Assembly (NCBI RefSeq): GCF_020991275.1
Contig: NZ_JAJLQY010000008.1
Location: 281,429 to 345,428 of the forward strand
DNA from: Actinocorallia sp. API 0066
GTDB lineage: Bacteria; Actinomycetota; Actinomycetes; Streptosporangiales; Streptosporangiaceae
Reading direction: 5' to 3'
DNA: 64,000 nt
The notes beneath the pieces were generated by a model, which had not been told where the DNA came from, searched no databases, and was given only the letters and a program-made list of their open reading frames with translations. The first letter of the stretch is position 1; every line of letters begins with the position of its first letter. Positions 30,183-38,222 of this stretch are shown piece after piece. The translations under genes and the position numbers were made by a program.

Positions 30183-30283
30183 CCGGACCGGCAAGCGCTT
30201 CCATGACGATGGCCGGTGGCACCCGCCTGTGCTCGGGCGGATCTGCCCAGCCGCGTTCGTCGCCGTCCGGGGTGGCTGGTCAG

Positions 30284-30385
30284 TCAGGGCATGGTGAGAA
30301 CGAGTCTGCCGTGGACGTTGCCGGCGCGCAGCAGGTCGGCGGCGTCGTTGGCCTGGTTGAAGGGGCGCACGCTGTCGATCCGGTC
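30284..30385 (-). pseudogene. C-terminal stump of a zinc-type alcohol dehydrogenase / quinone oxidoreductase
   Basis: The minus strand encodes RIDSVRPFNQANDAADLLRA then GNVHGRLVLTMP and a stop at 30284-30286, the usual end of MDR-family dehydrogenases. The rest of the gene is missing. It abuts the stop of the DUF6602-like gene at 30389 and marks an insertion or deletion boundary. Confidence 0.6.
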
Positions 30386-30388
30386 TGT

Positions 30389-31213
30389 TCAGCCCCTGAC
30401 TGGGTCGTCCTCAATGTGGGTCCAGGTGAAGGCGGGCTCGCCGAGTGGGTGGTGTTGGGCGTAGTCGAACAGCCTGAGTGGCGGCATCCACGCGGTGACG
30501 AACTGCTGCTGGAGATGGAGGGTCAGTGCGAGCAGGATGTCCTCGTCCTGGTGGGGTCTGAAGGCGATCAGGCTCGATCCCGGTTCGGGTGTCGGGTTGA
30601 TGAGGCCCGTGGCCGGGTCGGTCCACATGAGGTAGCCCTTGCCGAGGATCCAGACGCTGTCGGGCCACTCGGCCGCATCGCGGCCGTCGCACCATTGGAG
30701 GAGGTGGCTGCCGAGGGTGTCGAGTTCGAGGCCGCTGAACGCGAAGATGATGCCGACGGTCGGGACGTAGGGATAGGTGCGGCCGTAGGCGGTGCGTTCC
30801 GCCGGCGGCTGCCGCGGGTGGAACGCGGTCTTCGGCAGCCTCTTGGCCGCGCGGATCTTCTCGCAAGCGTCGCGCAATTCAGCGCCGTCCAGGCTGCTCT
30901 TCATCTCGGTGACGCCGTACACGCATTCGTTCACCAACACGCTGAGGCCCGCGAGCGTCGTCAGGGGCGGCACGTTTCTGTCCGCGATCACCACATCGGC
31001 CTGCCGCGACACCTGCCCGTCCGCCGACACGATCTCGACGTTGTGGACCGCCCGGACGTGTCCGGGCAACTGGTCGGCGAGATACCGCTGGAAGAGGAGC
31101 TCGCGGGTGCCGCCCGCCTCGCCCCGGTGGTTCATCACGACGGACTGTGCGAAGTCCGCGCGTAGCCGCAGGGCGACCGAACGCAGCACCCCTGCGAGCT
31201 TGTTGTCGGCCAT
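30389..31213 (-). CDS. DUF6602-type protein with a PD-(D/E)XK nuclease-like core
   Basis: 274 residues. The N-terminal half reads FQRYLADQLPGHVRAVHNVE, then QADVVIADRNVPP and VYGVTEMKSSLDG, giving a D...ExK pattern that fits the restriction-endonuclease-like fold of DUF6602 proteins. The ATG at 31213 is preferred over an upstream in-frame start because GGTGGAGGAC sits directly before it. It lies between thiolase and an alcohol dehydrogenase stump, so it is probably an inserted accessory gene. A role in DNA restriction or defence is inference. Confidence 0.7.
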   Translation of the reverse strand: MADNKLAGVLRSVALRLRADFAQSVVMNHRGEAGGTRELLFQRYLADQLPGHVRAVHNVEIVSADGQVSRQADVVIADRNVPPLTTLAGLSVLVNECVYGVTEMKSSLDGAELRDACEKIRAAKRLPKTAFHPRQPPAERTAYGRTYPYVPTVGIIFAFSGLELDTLGSHLLQWCDGRDAAEWPDSVWILGKGYLMWTDPATGLINPTPEPGSSLIAFRPHQDEDILLALTLHLQQQFVTAWMPPLRLFDYAQHHPLGEPAFTWTHIEDDPVRG

Positions 31214-31373
31214 GTCCTCCACCCTAGGCCGACGCCTCTTGTGAAGCGCCGGTCGATCAGCGTCGCACCGACCTCCTCCAGCACGGCCGGGATCTGCCCG
31301 CCGCACCCGTCGCCGCAGGCAACGATCTCCGCCTGCGCCTGCTGAAACGCCGCCGTGGCGTCGATGGCACCGG

Positions 31374-32582
31374 TTACGGCGCATCTGCCCAGGCGGTCTC
31401 GGGGGCGACGTTCTCCAGGACGACCGCGAGGGCTTGTCCGACGCCGATGCAGATCGCGGCCACGCCCCACTGCTGGCCTTCGGCGATCAGGCGGTGTGCG
31501 AGGGTGCCGAGGATGCGGCCGCCGGATGCGCCGAGCGGGTGGCCGATGGCGAGGGCACCGCCCCAGGCGTTGACGAGGTGCGGGTCGAGTTCCCACGCCT
31601 GGATGCAGGCGATCGTTTGGACGGCGAATGCCTCGTTGAGCTCGACCGCGCCGACGTCGTCCCAGTCGATGCCGGATCGCTGGAGGGCGGTGTTGGCGGC
31701 GTGGACCGGGGCGAAGCCGAAGTCCTGCGGGGTCAGGGCGTGGACGCCGCGGCCGGCGATGCGGGCGATCGGTGCGGTGCCCAGCAGCGGCTGGGCGGCC
31801 TCCGACCCGATGATGAGGGCGGCGGCGCCGTCGCTGAGGGGTGAGGCGTTGCCGGCGGTGATGGTGCCGCCGGGACGGAAGGAGGGCTTCAGGGCGGCCA
31901 GTGTGTCGATGGTGGAGTCGGTGCGGATTCCTTCGTCGCGGGTCAGGTTCGTGCCGGGTACCGCTACGACGAGGTCGTCGTAGCGGCCTGTGTCCCAGGC
32001 GGTGTGGGCGAGCTGGTGTGACCGGGCGGCGAAGACGTCTTGGGTCTGCCGGGTGATGTCGAAGCGGTCGGCGAGCTGTTCGTTGCATTCGCCGAGGGAG
32101 ACGGTCCATTCGGCGGGCATCCGTTCGTTGACCAGGTGCCAGCCGAGGGTGGTGGAGACCGCGGTGGCGTCGCTGGCCGGGTGGGCGCGGTCTGGTTTGG
32201 GCAGGACCCATGGGGCGCGGGTCATGGACTCCACGCCGCCGGCGAGGACCACCGCGGCGTCGCCGGTCTCGATGGCTCGGGAGGCCATCATCGCGGCGTC
32301 GAGGGAGGAGCCGCACAGCCGGTTGATCGTGGTGCCGGGGACCGAGACCGGGAGCCCGGCCAGCAGCGCCGACATGCGCGCCACGTTCCGGTTCTCTTCG
32401 CCAGCGCCGTTGGCGTTGCCGAACACGATGTCGTCGATCCGTGCCGGGTCGAGCGCCGGTACCTTGCCGAGGACGCCGCTGATGGCGATCGCGGCGAGGT
32501 CGTCGGGGCGGATGCCGGCGAGCGCGCCGCCGAAGCGTCCGAAGGGGGTGCGGGCGGCGGCGTAGAGGTAGGCCGAGGTCAT
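31374..32582 (-). CDS. Acetyl-CoA acyltransferase (thiolase)
   Basis: 402 residues with thiolase catalytic elements: nucleophilic Cys90 (INRLCGSSLDAA), NEAFA, GHPLGASG with the active His, and the C-terminal Cys (CIGVGQALA, where the usual second Gly of CxGxGxG is Gln). It would cleave 3-oxoacyl-CoA to acetyl-CoA in beta-oxidation or a beta-ketoadipate-type route. It is co-directional with the acyl-CoA dehydrogenase 49 bp upstream. Confidence 0.93.
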   Translation of the reverse strand: MTSAYLYAAARTPFGRFGGALAGIRPDDLAAIAISGVLGKVPALDPARIDDIVFGNANGAGEENRNVARMSALLAGLPVSVPGTTINRLCGSSLDAAMMASRAIETGDAAVVLAGGVESMTRAPWVLPKPDRAHPASDATAVSTTLGWHLVNERMPAEWTVSLGECNEQLADRFDITRQTQDVFAARSHQLAHTAWDTGRYDDLVVAVPGTNLTRDEGIRTDSTIDTLAALKPSFRPGGTITAGNASPLSDGAAALIIGSEAAQPLLGTAPIARIAGRGVHALTPQDFGFAPVHAANTALQRSGIDWDDVGAVELNEAFAVQTIACIQAWELDPHLVNAWGGALAIGHPLGASGGRILGTLAHRLIAEGQQWGVAAICIGVGQALAVVLENVAPETAWADAP

Positions 32583-32631
32583 GGCGCGGTCCTTGCGTGA
32601 GGCGGGTGTTTCGTGAGGCGGGGTGTGGCGG

Positions 32632-33774
32632 TCAGCTGGCGAGGTCGCGGCTGATGACGAGCCGCTGGATCTGGTTGGTGCCCTCGAAGATCTGCATCAC
32701 CTTCGCTTCGCGCATGTACCGCTCGACGGGGAAGTCTTTGGTGTAGCCGGCGCCGCCGAGGACCTGTACGGCGTCGGTGGTCACGCGCATGGCGTTGTCG
32801 GTGGCGATGAGTTTGGCGATGGAGGCCTCGCGGGAGTAGCGGCGGCCCGCGTCGGCGAGCCGGGCGGCGTTGAGGTAGGTGGCGCGGGCCGACTGCACGG
32901 CGGCGGCCATGTCGGCCAGGACGAACCCGAGACCCTGGTGCTGGATGATCGGTTTGCCGAACGCTTTGCGTTCCTTGGCGTAGCCCACGGCGACGTCGAG
33001 GGCGGCTTGGGCGACGCCGACGGCGACCGCCGCGATCCCCAGCCGTCCGCCGTCGAGGGCGCTGAACGCGATGGGGAGGCCGTGGCCTTCGGGCCCGATC
33101 CGCCGGTCGGCGGCGACGCGGGCGTCGGTGAACAGCATCGTGGCGGTGGGCGAGCTCATCAGCCCCATCTTGTCCTCGGGGGTGTCGGCCGTCATGCCGG
33201 GGGTGTCGGCGTCGATGTGGAAGGCGGAGATGCCGCGGGCGCCGTCGTCGCCGGTGCGCGCCATCACCAGGTAGAAGTCGGCCACCCCGCCGTGCGTCGT
33301 CCAGGCTTTGGCTCCGTTGATCACGTACTCATTCCCGTCGCGTACGGCGCGGGTGCGCATCGCGGCGGCGTCCGACCCGGCGTGGGGTTCCGACAGGCAG
33401 TAGGCGCCGAGGAGGTCTCCGCCGAGCATGCCGGGCAGCCAGCGTTGCTTCTGCTGTTGCGTGCCGGCGTTGAGCAGGCTGAGGCAGCTGAGCGTGTGCA
33501 GGCTGACGCCGATCCCCACGGTCGCCCAGGCGGACGCGATCTCCTCGACGACCTGGAGGTAGACCTCGCAGGGCTGGGCTCCGCCGCCGAACTCCTCGGG
33601 GAAGGGCAGGCTGAGCAGACCGGCTTCGCCGAGGGTGGCGAACACCTCTCGCGGGAATGCGTGGGCGCGTTCCGCCTGGTCGGCGCGGGGACGCATCGTC
33701 TTGTCGGCGATGTCGCGGGTGAGCTGGATCAGGTCGTCGGACTCTGCGGTCGGCATCAGTCGATCGGCGGGCAT
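32632..33774 (-). CDS. Acyl-CoA dehydrogenase
   Basis: A 380-residue FAD-dependent acyl-CoA dehydrogenase of full family length, with AYCLSEPHAGSDAAAMRTRA (FAD/substrate signature) and MQIFEGTNQIQRL carrying the catalytic Glu. It oxidises acyl-CoA to enoyl-CoA. It lies in an apparent operon with the thiolase downstream and a broken second dehydrogenase upstream. It is closely similar along its length to the gene at 54501, including the N-terminus (MPADRLMPT versus MPAERLLPT). Confidence 0.94.
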   Translation of the reverse strand: MPADRLMPTAESDDLIQLTRDIADKTMRPRADQAERAHAFPREVFATLGEAGLLSLPFPEEFGGGAQPCEVYLQVVEEIASAWATVGIGVSLHTLSCLSLLNAGTQQQKQRWLPGMLGGDLLGAYCLSEPHAGSDAAAMRTRAVRDGNEYVINGAKAWTTHGGVADFYLVMARTGDDGARGISAFHIDADTPGMTADTPEDKMGLMSSPTATMLFTDARVAADRRIGPEGHGLPIAFSALDGGRLGIAAVAVGVAQAALDVAVGYAKERKAFGKPIIQHQGLGFVLADMAAAVQSARATYLNAARLADAGRRYSREASIAKLIATDNAMRVTTDAVQVLGGAGYTKDFPVERYMREAKVMQIFEGTNQIQRLVISRDLAS

Positions 33775-33795
33775 GGCGGTGGCCGGCGGGGTGTC

Positions 33796-34424
33796 TCAGA
33801 AGGCGGAGATGCCTGTCTCGGCGCGGCCGATGAGCAGCTTCTGGATCTGTGAGGTGCCTTCGTAGAGGGTCATGACCCGGGCGTCGCGCAGGAACTTCTG
33901 CACCGGGTAGTCGTCGATGAAGCCGTAGCCTCCGAAGACCTGGACGGCGAGGTTGGAGGCGGTGACCGCGGTTTCGGAGGCGAACAGTTTGGCCTTGGAC
34001 GCAGCGACGCTGAACGGCTCGCCCCGCTCCGCCAGGTCGGCCGCACGCCAGGTGAGGAGCCGGGCGGCGTCGGCGTCGACCGACATCTGCGCGATCATGT
34101 CCTGCACCAGCTGGTAGGAGGCGATCGGCTTGCCGAACTGGTAACGGGTCGTGGCGTAGCCGACGGACGCCTCCAGGCAGGCCTGGACGATGCCCACGCA
34201 CGCGGCGGCGACGGAGATGCGGCCCTCGTCGAGCGCTTTCATGGCGTAGCCGAAGCCCTTGCCCTCCTGGCCGAGCAGGGCGCCGGCCGGGATCCGCACG
34301 TTGTCGAGGGACAATTCGGCGGTGGCCTGGCCGCGCAGGCCGAGCTTGCCGTGGATCAGGGTGCGGTCGAAGCCCGGGGTGTCGGTCGGGACGAGGAACG
34401 CCGAGATGCCGCGGGCGCCTGAGG
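33796..34424 (-). pseudogene. Acyl-CoA dehydrogenase, N-terminally truncated
   Basis: Homology runs from ARGISAFLVPTDTPGFDRTL to the normal C-terminus (LYEGTSQIQKLLIGRAETGI, then SAF), about 205 residues. The N-terminal half with the first FAD-binding region is missing. Upstream sequence (34433 onward) belongs to an unrelated gene fragment in the opposite direction. The remaining frame is intact but cannot make a complete enzyme, so it is a rearrangement remnant near the integrase element. Confidence 0.8.
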
Positions 34425-34432
34425 AGTACGGC

Positions 34433-34522
34433 ATGGAGTTCCCGCACCTGCTCGCGCCGCTGGCGGTGGGGCCGCTTCGCCTGCGCAACCGCATGGTCAT
34501 GGGCGCGATGCACACCCGCCTG
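34433..34522 (+). pseudogene. N-terminal fragment of a 2,4-dienoyl-CoA reductase (FadH/old yellow enzyme type)
   Basis: The plus strand encodes MEFPHLLAPLAVGPLRLRNR then MVMGAMHTRL, the typical N-terminus of FadH-type NADPH-dependent 2,4-dienoyl-CoA reductases. Homology ends after about 30 residues. The fragment is head-to-head with the truncated acyl-CoA dehydrogenase, joined within about 10 bp, showing at least one recombination event here. Confidence 0.65.
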
Positions 34523-34688
34523 GCTACGCGAAGAGCCCCTCGACCTGCCCGTCACCCGAGATCGACCACGGCCGGGCTCTACCCCAGGACTCGGCTTCCG
34601 AAGGCCGTGGGATGGCGACCACGACATCGTGACCTGCTGGTGGGATCTCGGTTTCGTCGCTTTCGGACTTCGGGAGTGCTGGGTTGTG

Positions 34689-35840
34689 TCAGGGGTTGTT
34701 GTCGAGGAGGCGTTCCATGTCGTAGGTGGCGTGGGAGGAGAGGGTGGAGGTGCCGCGTTCGTAGCGTTGGGTGGTGGTGGAGGAGGCGTGGCCCATGGCT
34801 TCCTGGACTTTTTCGCGGGGGACGCCGGCTTCGCGGAGGAGGGTGGCGAAGGTGGCGCGGGCGGTGTGGGGGGTGAGGCCGTGGGAGCTGAGGCCGGCGG
34901 CGGTGGCGGCGCGGCGCAGGGCGGTGTAGGCGCGCCAGCGGTCCCAGGGGCGGGCGTCCTCGGTGCGGAAGATGGGCTCGTCGGCGGGGCGGCCCGCGAC
35001 GAGGGGGAGCAGGACGACGGCGACGGCGGGCGGAATCGGGACGCGCGCGGTGCGGCCGCCCTTGCGGGCGAACACCAGGACGCGGTGGCCGGAGTCGTCC
35101 TGGACCTGGCCGCACGTCAACGCGGTGATCTCGCCGACGCGCATGCCGGTCATGAACAGGAGCGTCACGCAGACGGCGTCAGCCGGGTACCTGTCCAGGA
35201 AGTCATCAGAGGCCGCGGTGGACGTCAGCCCCTGAGCCTCCTCCCTTGTGCGCATCGGGGTGCGGCCTTCCCCTGACACGACGGGCCGCTCCACGAAGCC
35301 CGGGTCGGCGGGGTTGGCGCGCAGCCCGGCCCGTCGCATCGCGTACTTGTAGAACGACGACAGTGTCGACAGGCGCCGCGCGACGCTCGCGGCGCTGAGC
35401 GGCTTCCCGACCTCCCGCACGCCCGCGAGCGCCCGCCCCGTCGCGACACTCTCCCGGTAGCCGGTGACGGTGTCCTCACTCACCGCGAGCAGCGCCAGGC
35501 CGGGCGCGTGGACCTCCAGCCAGCGCAGGAACGCGGCGATGTCCTGGAGCCGGGCGCGGCGCGTCTGCACGGACTTGGCGGCGGTGAGCCAGGCGGCGAC
35601 GGTCGGCCACACCAGGTCGCGCGGGAGGGCGTCGATCAGGTCGACGTCGGCGCCGGGGACCTCGCCGCCGTCGCCGCGTTCCCGGCGGGGGGACAGGCCG
35701 GCTATCGCGCCGACCGAGTCGAGCATCGGGGCGGGCGGGGTGATCTCGCGCCCGTCGTCCAGCCGGATCGTCCGCGGGGGTCGCGCGCCGGTCGAGGGGG
35801 TGAGGACGGCGGAGGGGACCAGGGCGTCTTTTTCGCTCAC
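34689..35840 (-). CDS. Tyrosine recombinase (XerC/integrase family)
   Basis: A 383-residue protein with an N-terminal SAM-like core-binding domain (about 75-170) and a catalytic domain with MTGMRVGEI (Arg), ARKGGR (Lys), HTARATFATLL (His325, Arg328), GH (351) and the nucleophile Tyr360 (TQRYERG). All catalytic residues are present. It is divergently transcribed from a coiled-coil gene, and the region between them carries a perfect 12-6-12 inverted repeat suited to a tyrosine recombinase crossover site. It probably mobilises or resolves this small element. Confidence 0.92.
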   Translation of the reverse strand: MSEKDALVPSAVLTPSTGARPPRTIRLDDGREITPPAPMLDSVGAIAGLSPRRERGDGGEVPGADVDLIDALPRDLVWPTVAAWLTAAKSVQTRRARLQDIAAFLRWLEVHAPGLALLAVSEDTVTGYRESVATGRALAGVREVGKPLSAASVARRLSTLSSFYKYAMRRAGLRANPADPGFVERPVVSGEGRTPMRTREEAQGLTSTAASDDFLDRYPADAVCVTLLFMTGMRVGEITALTCGQVQDDSGHRVLVFARKGGRTARVPIPPAVAVVLLPLVAGRPADEPIFRTEDARPWDRWRAYTALRRAATAAGLSSHGLTPHTARATFATLLREAGVPREKVQEAMGHASSTTTQRYERGTSTLSSHATYDMERLLDNNP

Positions 35841-35888
35841 GGGGCGGGGCTCCTCGCGGGTTCGCGGTTCCTCGGACTACTCCCCCAG

Positions 35889-35918
35889 CATCTCACATAA
35901 CTAGCATTATGTGAGATG
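35889..35918. repeat. Perfect 12-6-12 inverted repeat, candidate recombinase crossover site
   Basis: CATCTCACATAA (35889-35900), spacer CTAGCA (35901-35906) and TTATGTGAGATG (35907-35918) form perfect 12-bp arms around a 6-bp spacer, in A+T-rich sequence 49 bp upstream of the tyrosine recombinase gene. Dif, lox and many att core sites have 11-13-bp arms with 6-8-bp spacers. No second copy was seen in this window. A plain operator for the recombinase gene is the alternative. Confidence 0.6.
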
Positions 35919-35957
35919 GACACGCCCAAGATTCGGGATCGATTAACGCGTATCGCG

Positions 35958-35995
35958 ACACGCGAAAACCAATACGCGTGTTCTCTACGCGAAAA
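35958..35995. promoter_or_regulatory. Inverted and direct CGCG repeats upstream of the coiled-coil gene
   Basis: ACACGCG (35958-35964) and CGCGTGT (35975-35981) form a perfect 7-bp inverted repeat, and CGCGAAAA is repeated directly at 35961-35968 and 35988-35995, 27 bp apart. They lie 15-52 nt before the GTG start of the divergent coiled-coil gene. They may be operators for autoregulation or iteron-like binding sites. Confidence 0.45.
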
Positions 35996-36009
35996 GATAG
36001 GATGGGTGT

Positions 36010-37137
36010 GTGAACGAAGAGATCCCTGCGGCAGCAGAACAGCACCCGACCGGACCGACCCCGGGCGACGGCTCCCCCGTCCCCGCACCGCGCGGCGTGT
36101 GCGGGCTGGACGGGTGTGAGCTTCCGCTGCCGCCCGCCGGGCGCGGACGGCCGCCGAAGTACTGCTCCAAGGCGCACGCCGACCAGGCCAGCCGGGAGCG
36201 CCGCGCGGCCGACGCCGCCCTCGTCGAGGAGCCGCTCAAGCACGCCGAGGCACTCGCCCAGCACGTGCCCGCCGCGATCGCCGCGCTCCAGGCGCAGCTC
36301 GCCGAGCTCACCGGGTTCCTCGACAAGGCGCAGACCGGTGCGCTCGCCCGCGTCGAGCGGGCCGAGGCCGAGACGCGCACCGCACGCCAGGCCGCCGCCG
36401 ACGCCGAGGCCCGCGCCGACGCCGCCGAGACGGCCGCCGCGCGCGCCGTCGAGGACGCGCGCGCCGACCGGGCCGCGCGCACCGCCAGTGAGCGGGACGC
36501 CGCCGCCGCCCGGACGGAGACCGAACGCACGCGCGTCGAGGCGGCCGAGCGCGTCGAGGCGCACCAGCAGGCGCGTACCGCCGCCGAGACCGCGCGCGGC
36601 GCGGCCGAACAGGCGCGGGACGCCGCCGTCGCCGAGTCCGCCGAAGCGCGACGGGCGCGTCAGCACGACGCCGAGCACGCCCGTGCCCGTCTCACCGAAC
36701 TCACCGCGCTGCTAGAGACCCGCGCGCGTGAGAACGAGGAGTTGCGCGGCGCGCTCGGCCAGGCCCGTGAGGCACTCGCCGACGCGCGGGGCCAGGCCAC
36801 CGCGCAGCAGGCCCGCGCCGAAGCCGCAGAAGCCGACCTGCGGACCACGCGGCACGAGGCCGCCGAAACCCAGACCCGCCTGTCCACCGCCCTTGAGCAA
36901 GCGACCGCCCAGGCGGCCGCCGCGCGCGCCGAAGCCACCCACACCGTCCACGACCTGGGCGAGGCGCGCGCCGCAGCGGCCGCCGCCCAAGCCGTCCAGG
37001 CCCGCCTCGAAGCCGACCTCACCACCGCCCGAGCCGACGCCGCCACCCAACGAGAACGAGCCGCCCGAGCCGAAGCCCACCCCGCCGCTTTGAGCACCCC
37101 GCCGGAGGACACACCCGAGCGCACCGCGCGGACCTGA
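36010..37137 (+). CDS. Long coiled-coil protein with N-terminal zinc-binding motif, mobile-element associated
   Basis: 375 residues. The N-terminus has C-x4-C-x15-C-x3-H (Cys31, Cys36, Cys52, His56), with RPPKYCSKAHADQASRERRA resembling a DNA-binding zinc motif. Residues about 75-360 form an almost continuous Ala/Glu/Arg coiled coil. The layout recalls KfrA-type plasmid proteins (DNA-binding head and coiled-coil tail), but I cannot claim homology. It is divergent from the tyrosine recombinase, sharing 169 bp of repeat-rich upstream DNA. Role unknown: partition, autoregulation or recombinase cofactor. Confidence 0.75.
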   Translation: MNEEIPAAAEQHPTGPTPGDGSPVPAPRGVCGLDGCELPLPPAGRGRPPKYCSKAHADQASRERRAADAALVEEPLKHAEALAQHVPAAIAALQAQLAELTGFLDKAQTGALARVERAEAETRTARQAAADAEARADAAETAAARAVEDARADRAARTASERDAAAARTETERTRVEAAERVEAHQQARTAAETARGAAEQARDAAVAESAEARRARQHDAEHARARLTELTALLETRARENEELRGALGQAREALADARGQATAQQARAEAAEADLRTTRHEAAETQTRLSTALEQATAQAAAARAEATHTVHDLGEARAAAAAAQAVQARLEADLTTARADAATQRERAARAEAHPAALSTPPEDTPERTART

Positions 37138-37385
37138 CCGCCCAACTCGGCCACCGCCGCAGCCACGAGCCCGGCGGTGGCCGAACCGAGCATGGGGCCC
37201 GCCACCAGGTGCCGTAACCCGCCAGGCGGAGCCGAGTGCTGGAAGGCTCCCGGTGCCGGACGATCCGGTCCGAGACGCTCACCGCACCCAGCCTCACCGC
37301 AGATACAGACCCGCTGCCGACCGGCCCGCGAGCGTGGGGCCGTGGCGGACGGACGTGTCGGGGGTTGCGCACGACCGGTGTTGCT

Positions 37386-37916
37386 TCACTCCAGGGCGGC
37401 GGCGCAGCAGGAGCAGCCGCCGTAGGTGTCGCCTTCGTACTCGATTCCGCCGTCGTCGCGGAGGGGCTTCTGGCCGCAGGACGGGCACAGCGGGGTGAAG
37501 CGCGGATTCACCTGGAAGAGTTTGGTGTTCTTCGCGGAGAGTACGGCGTTGACGGTGTCCACGCCGTGTTCGTTGATTCCCTGTTGGAAGAACTCGAAGG
37601 CGCCGTAGGTGTGGCCGCACGGGCAGACGGTCGGAGTGAAGCGGAAAGTCCCCAGGTCGGCTATCCCGAGTTCGGAGTAGATCTTTTCCAGCTCCTCGTC
37701 GGACACCTTGGCCAAGCCTCGGGCCTTGATCCGCGCGGACGTCCAGTACCAGGCCCGGACCGCCTTCGCCTGCTCCGGGGTCAGATAGAAGGAAACGGAT
37801 TTCTCCGTTTCGATCGCCTCTTTCACCAGCGAGAGTACGGTGTCGTCGTCCGCGGCGATGACGATCTTCCCGCGGGCTGCCAACGCGTCGATTTCGGCGA
37901 GCACGGAAACGTCCAT
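37386..37916 (-). CDS. Cysteine-rich hypothetical protein, zinc-ribbon-like
   Basis: 176 residues from an ATG with GGAG motifs before it. The N-terminal 95 residues are helical and charged. The C-terminal part has CPCGHTYGAF, then CPSCGQKPL and YGGCSCCAAALE: seven Cys in a zinc-ribbon-like arrangement with an unusual CSCC end. Codon use is less G+C-biased than in neighbouring genes, suggesting acquisition. It lies between the integrase element and a stump of an enoyl-CoA hydratase gene, overlapping nothing. Family not recognised. Confidence 0.65.
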   Translation of the reverse strand: MDVSVLAEIDALAARGKIVIAADDDTVLSLVKEAIETEKSVSFYLTPEQAKAVRAWYWTSARIKARGLAKVSDEELEKIYSELGIADLGTFRFTPTVCPCGHTYGAFEFFQQGINEHGVDTVNAVLSAKNTKLFQVNPRFTPLCPSCGQKPLRDDGGIEYEGDTYGGCSCCAAALE

Positions 37917-37949
37917 GTCCTCTCCGATCCTCCTTGGAGGCCTTCCGGG

Positions 37950-38222
37950 ATCGCCAGCCGGGCGACGCCCGCCGCCGAGGTGCTGCCTGCGGCGTTGGCC
38001 CTGGCTCGCGAGGTCGCGGCAGAGGCCAACCCCGCCTCGGTCGCCGTCAGTAAACGGCTCGTGTGGGCCGACCTTGACCTCGACGCCGTCGAGCGCGAGG
38101 AGACTCGCGCGCACCTGGCGCTCCTGGGCACCGACGACGCGTTGGAGGGCGCCGCCGCGTGGCGGGAGCGCCGCGCCCCGGACTGGCGGGGGAAGGCCGG
38201 CGACCACACCGGCCCCGCTTAG
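37950..38222 (+). pseudogene. C-terminal remnant of an enoyl-CoA hydratase/isomerase
   Basis: The plus frame ATPAAEVLPAALALAREVAA, then NPASVAVSKRLVWADLDLDA and a final ERRAPDWRGK match the C-terminal third of crotonase-family enzymes. About 90 residues remain and the catalytic core is missing. Together with the thiolase and dehydrogenase genes to the left, it indicates that a former beta-oxidation locus was split by the mobile element. Confidence 0.7.
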
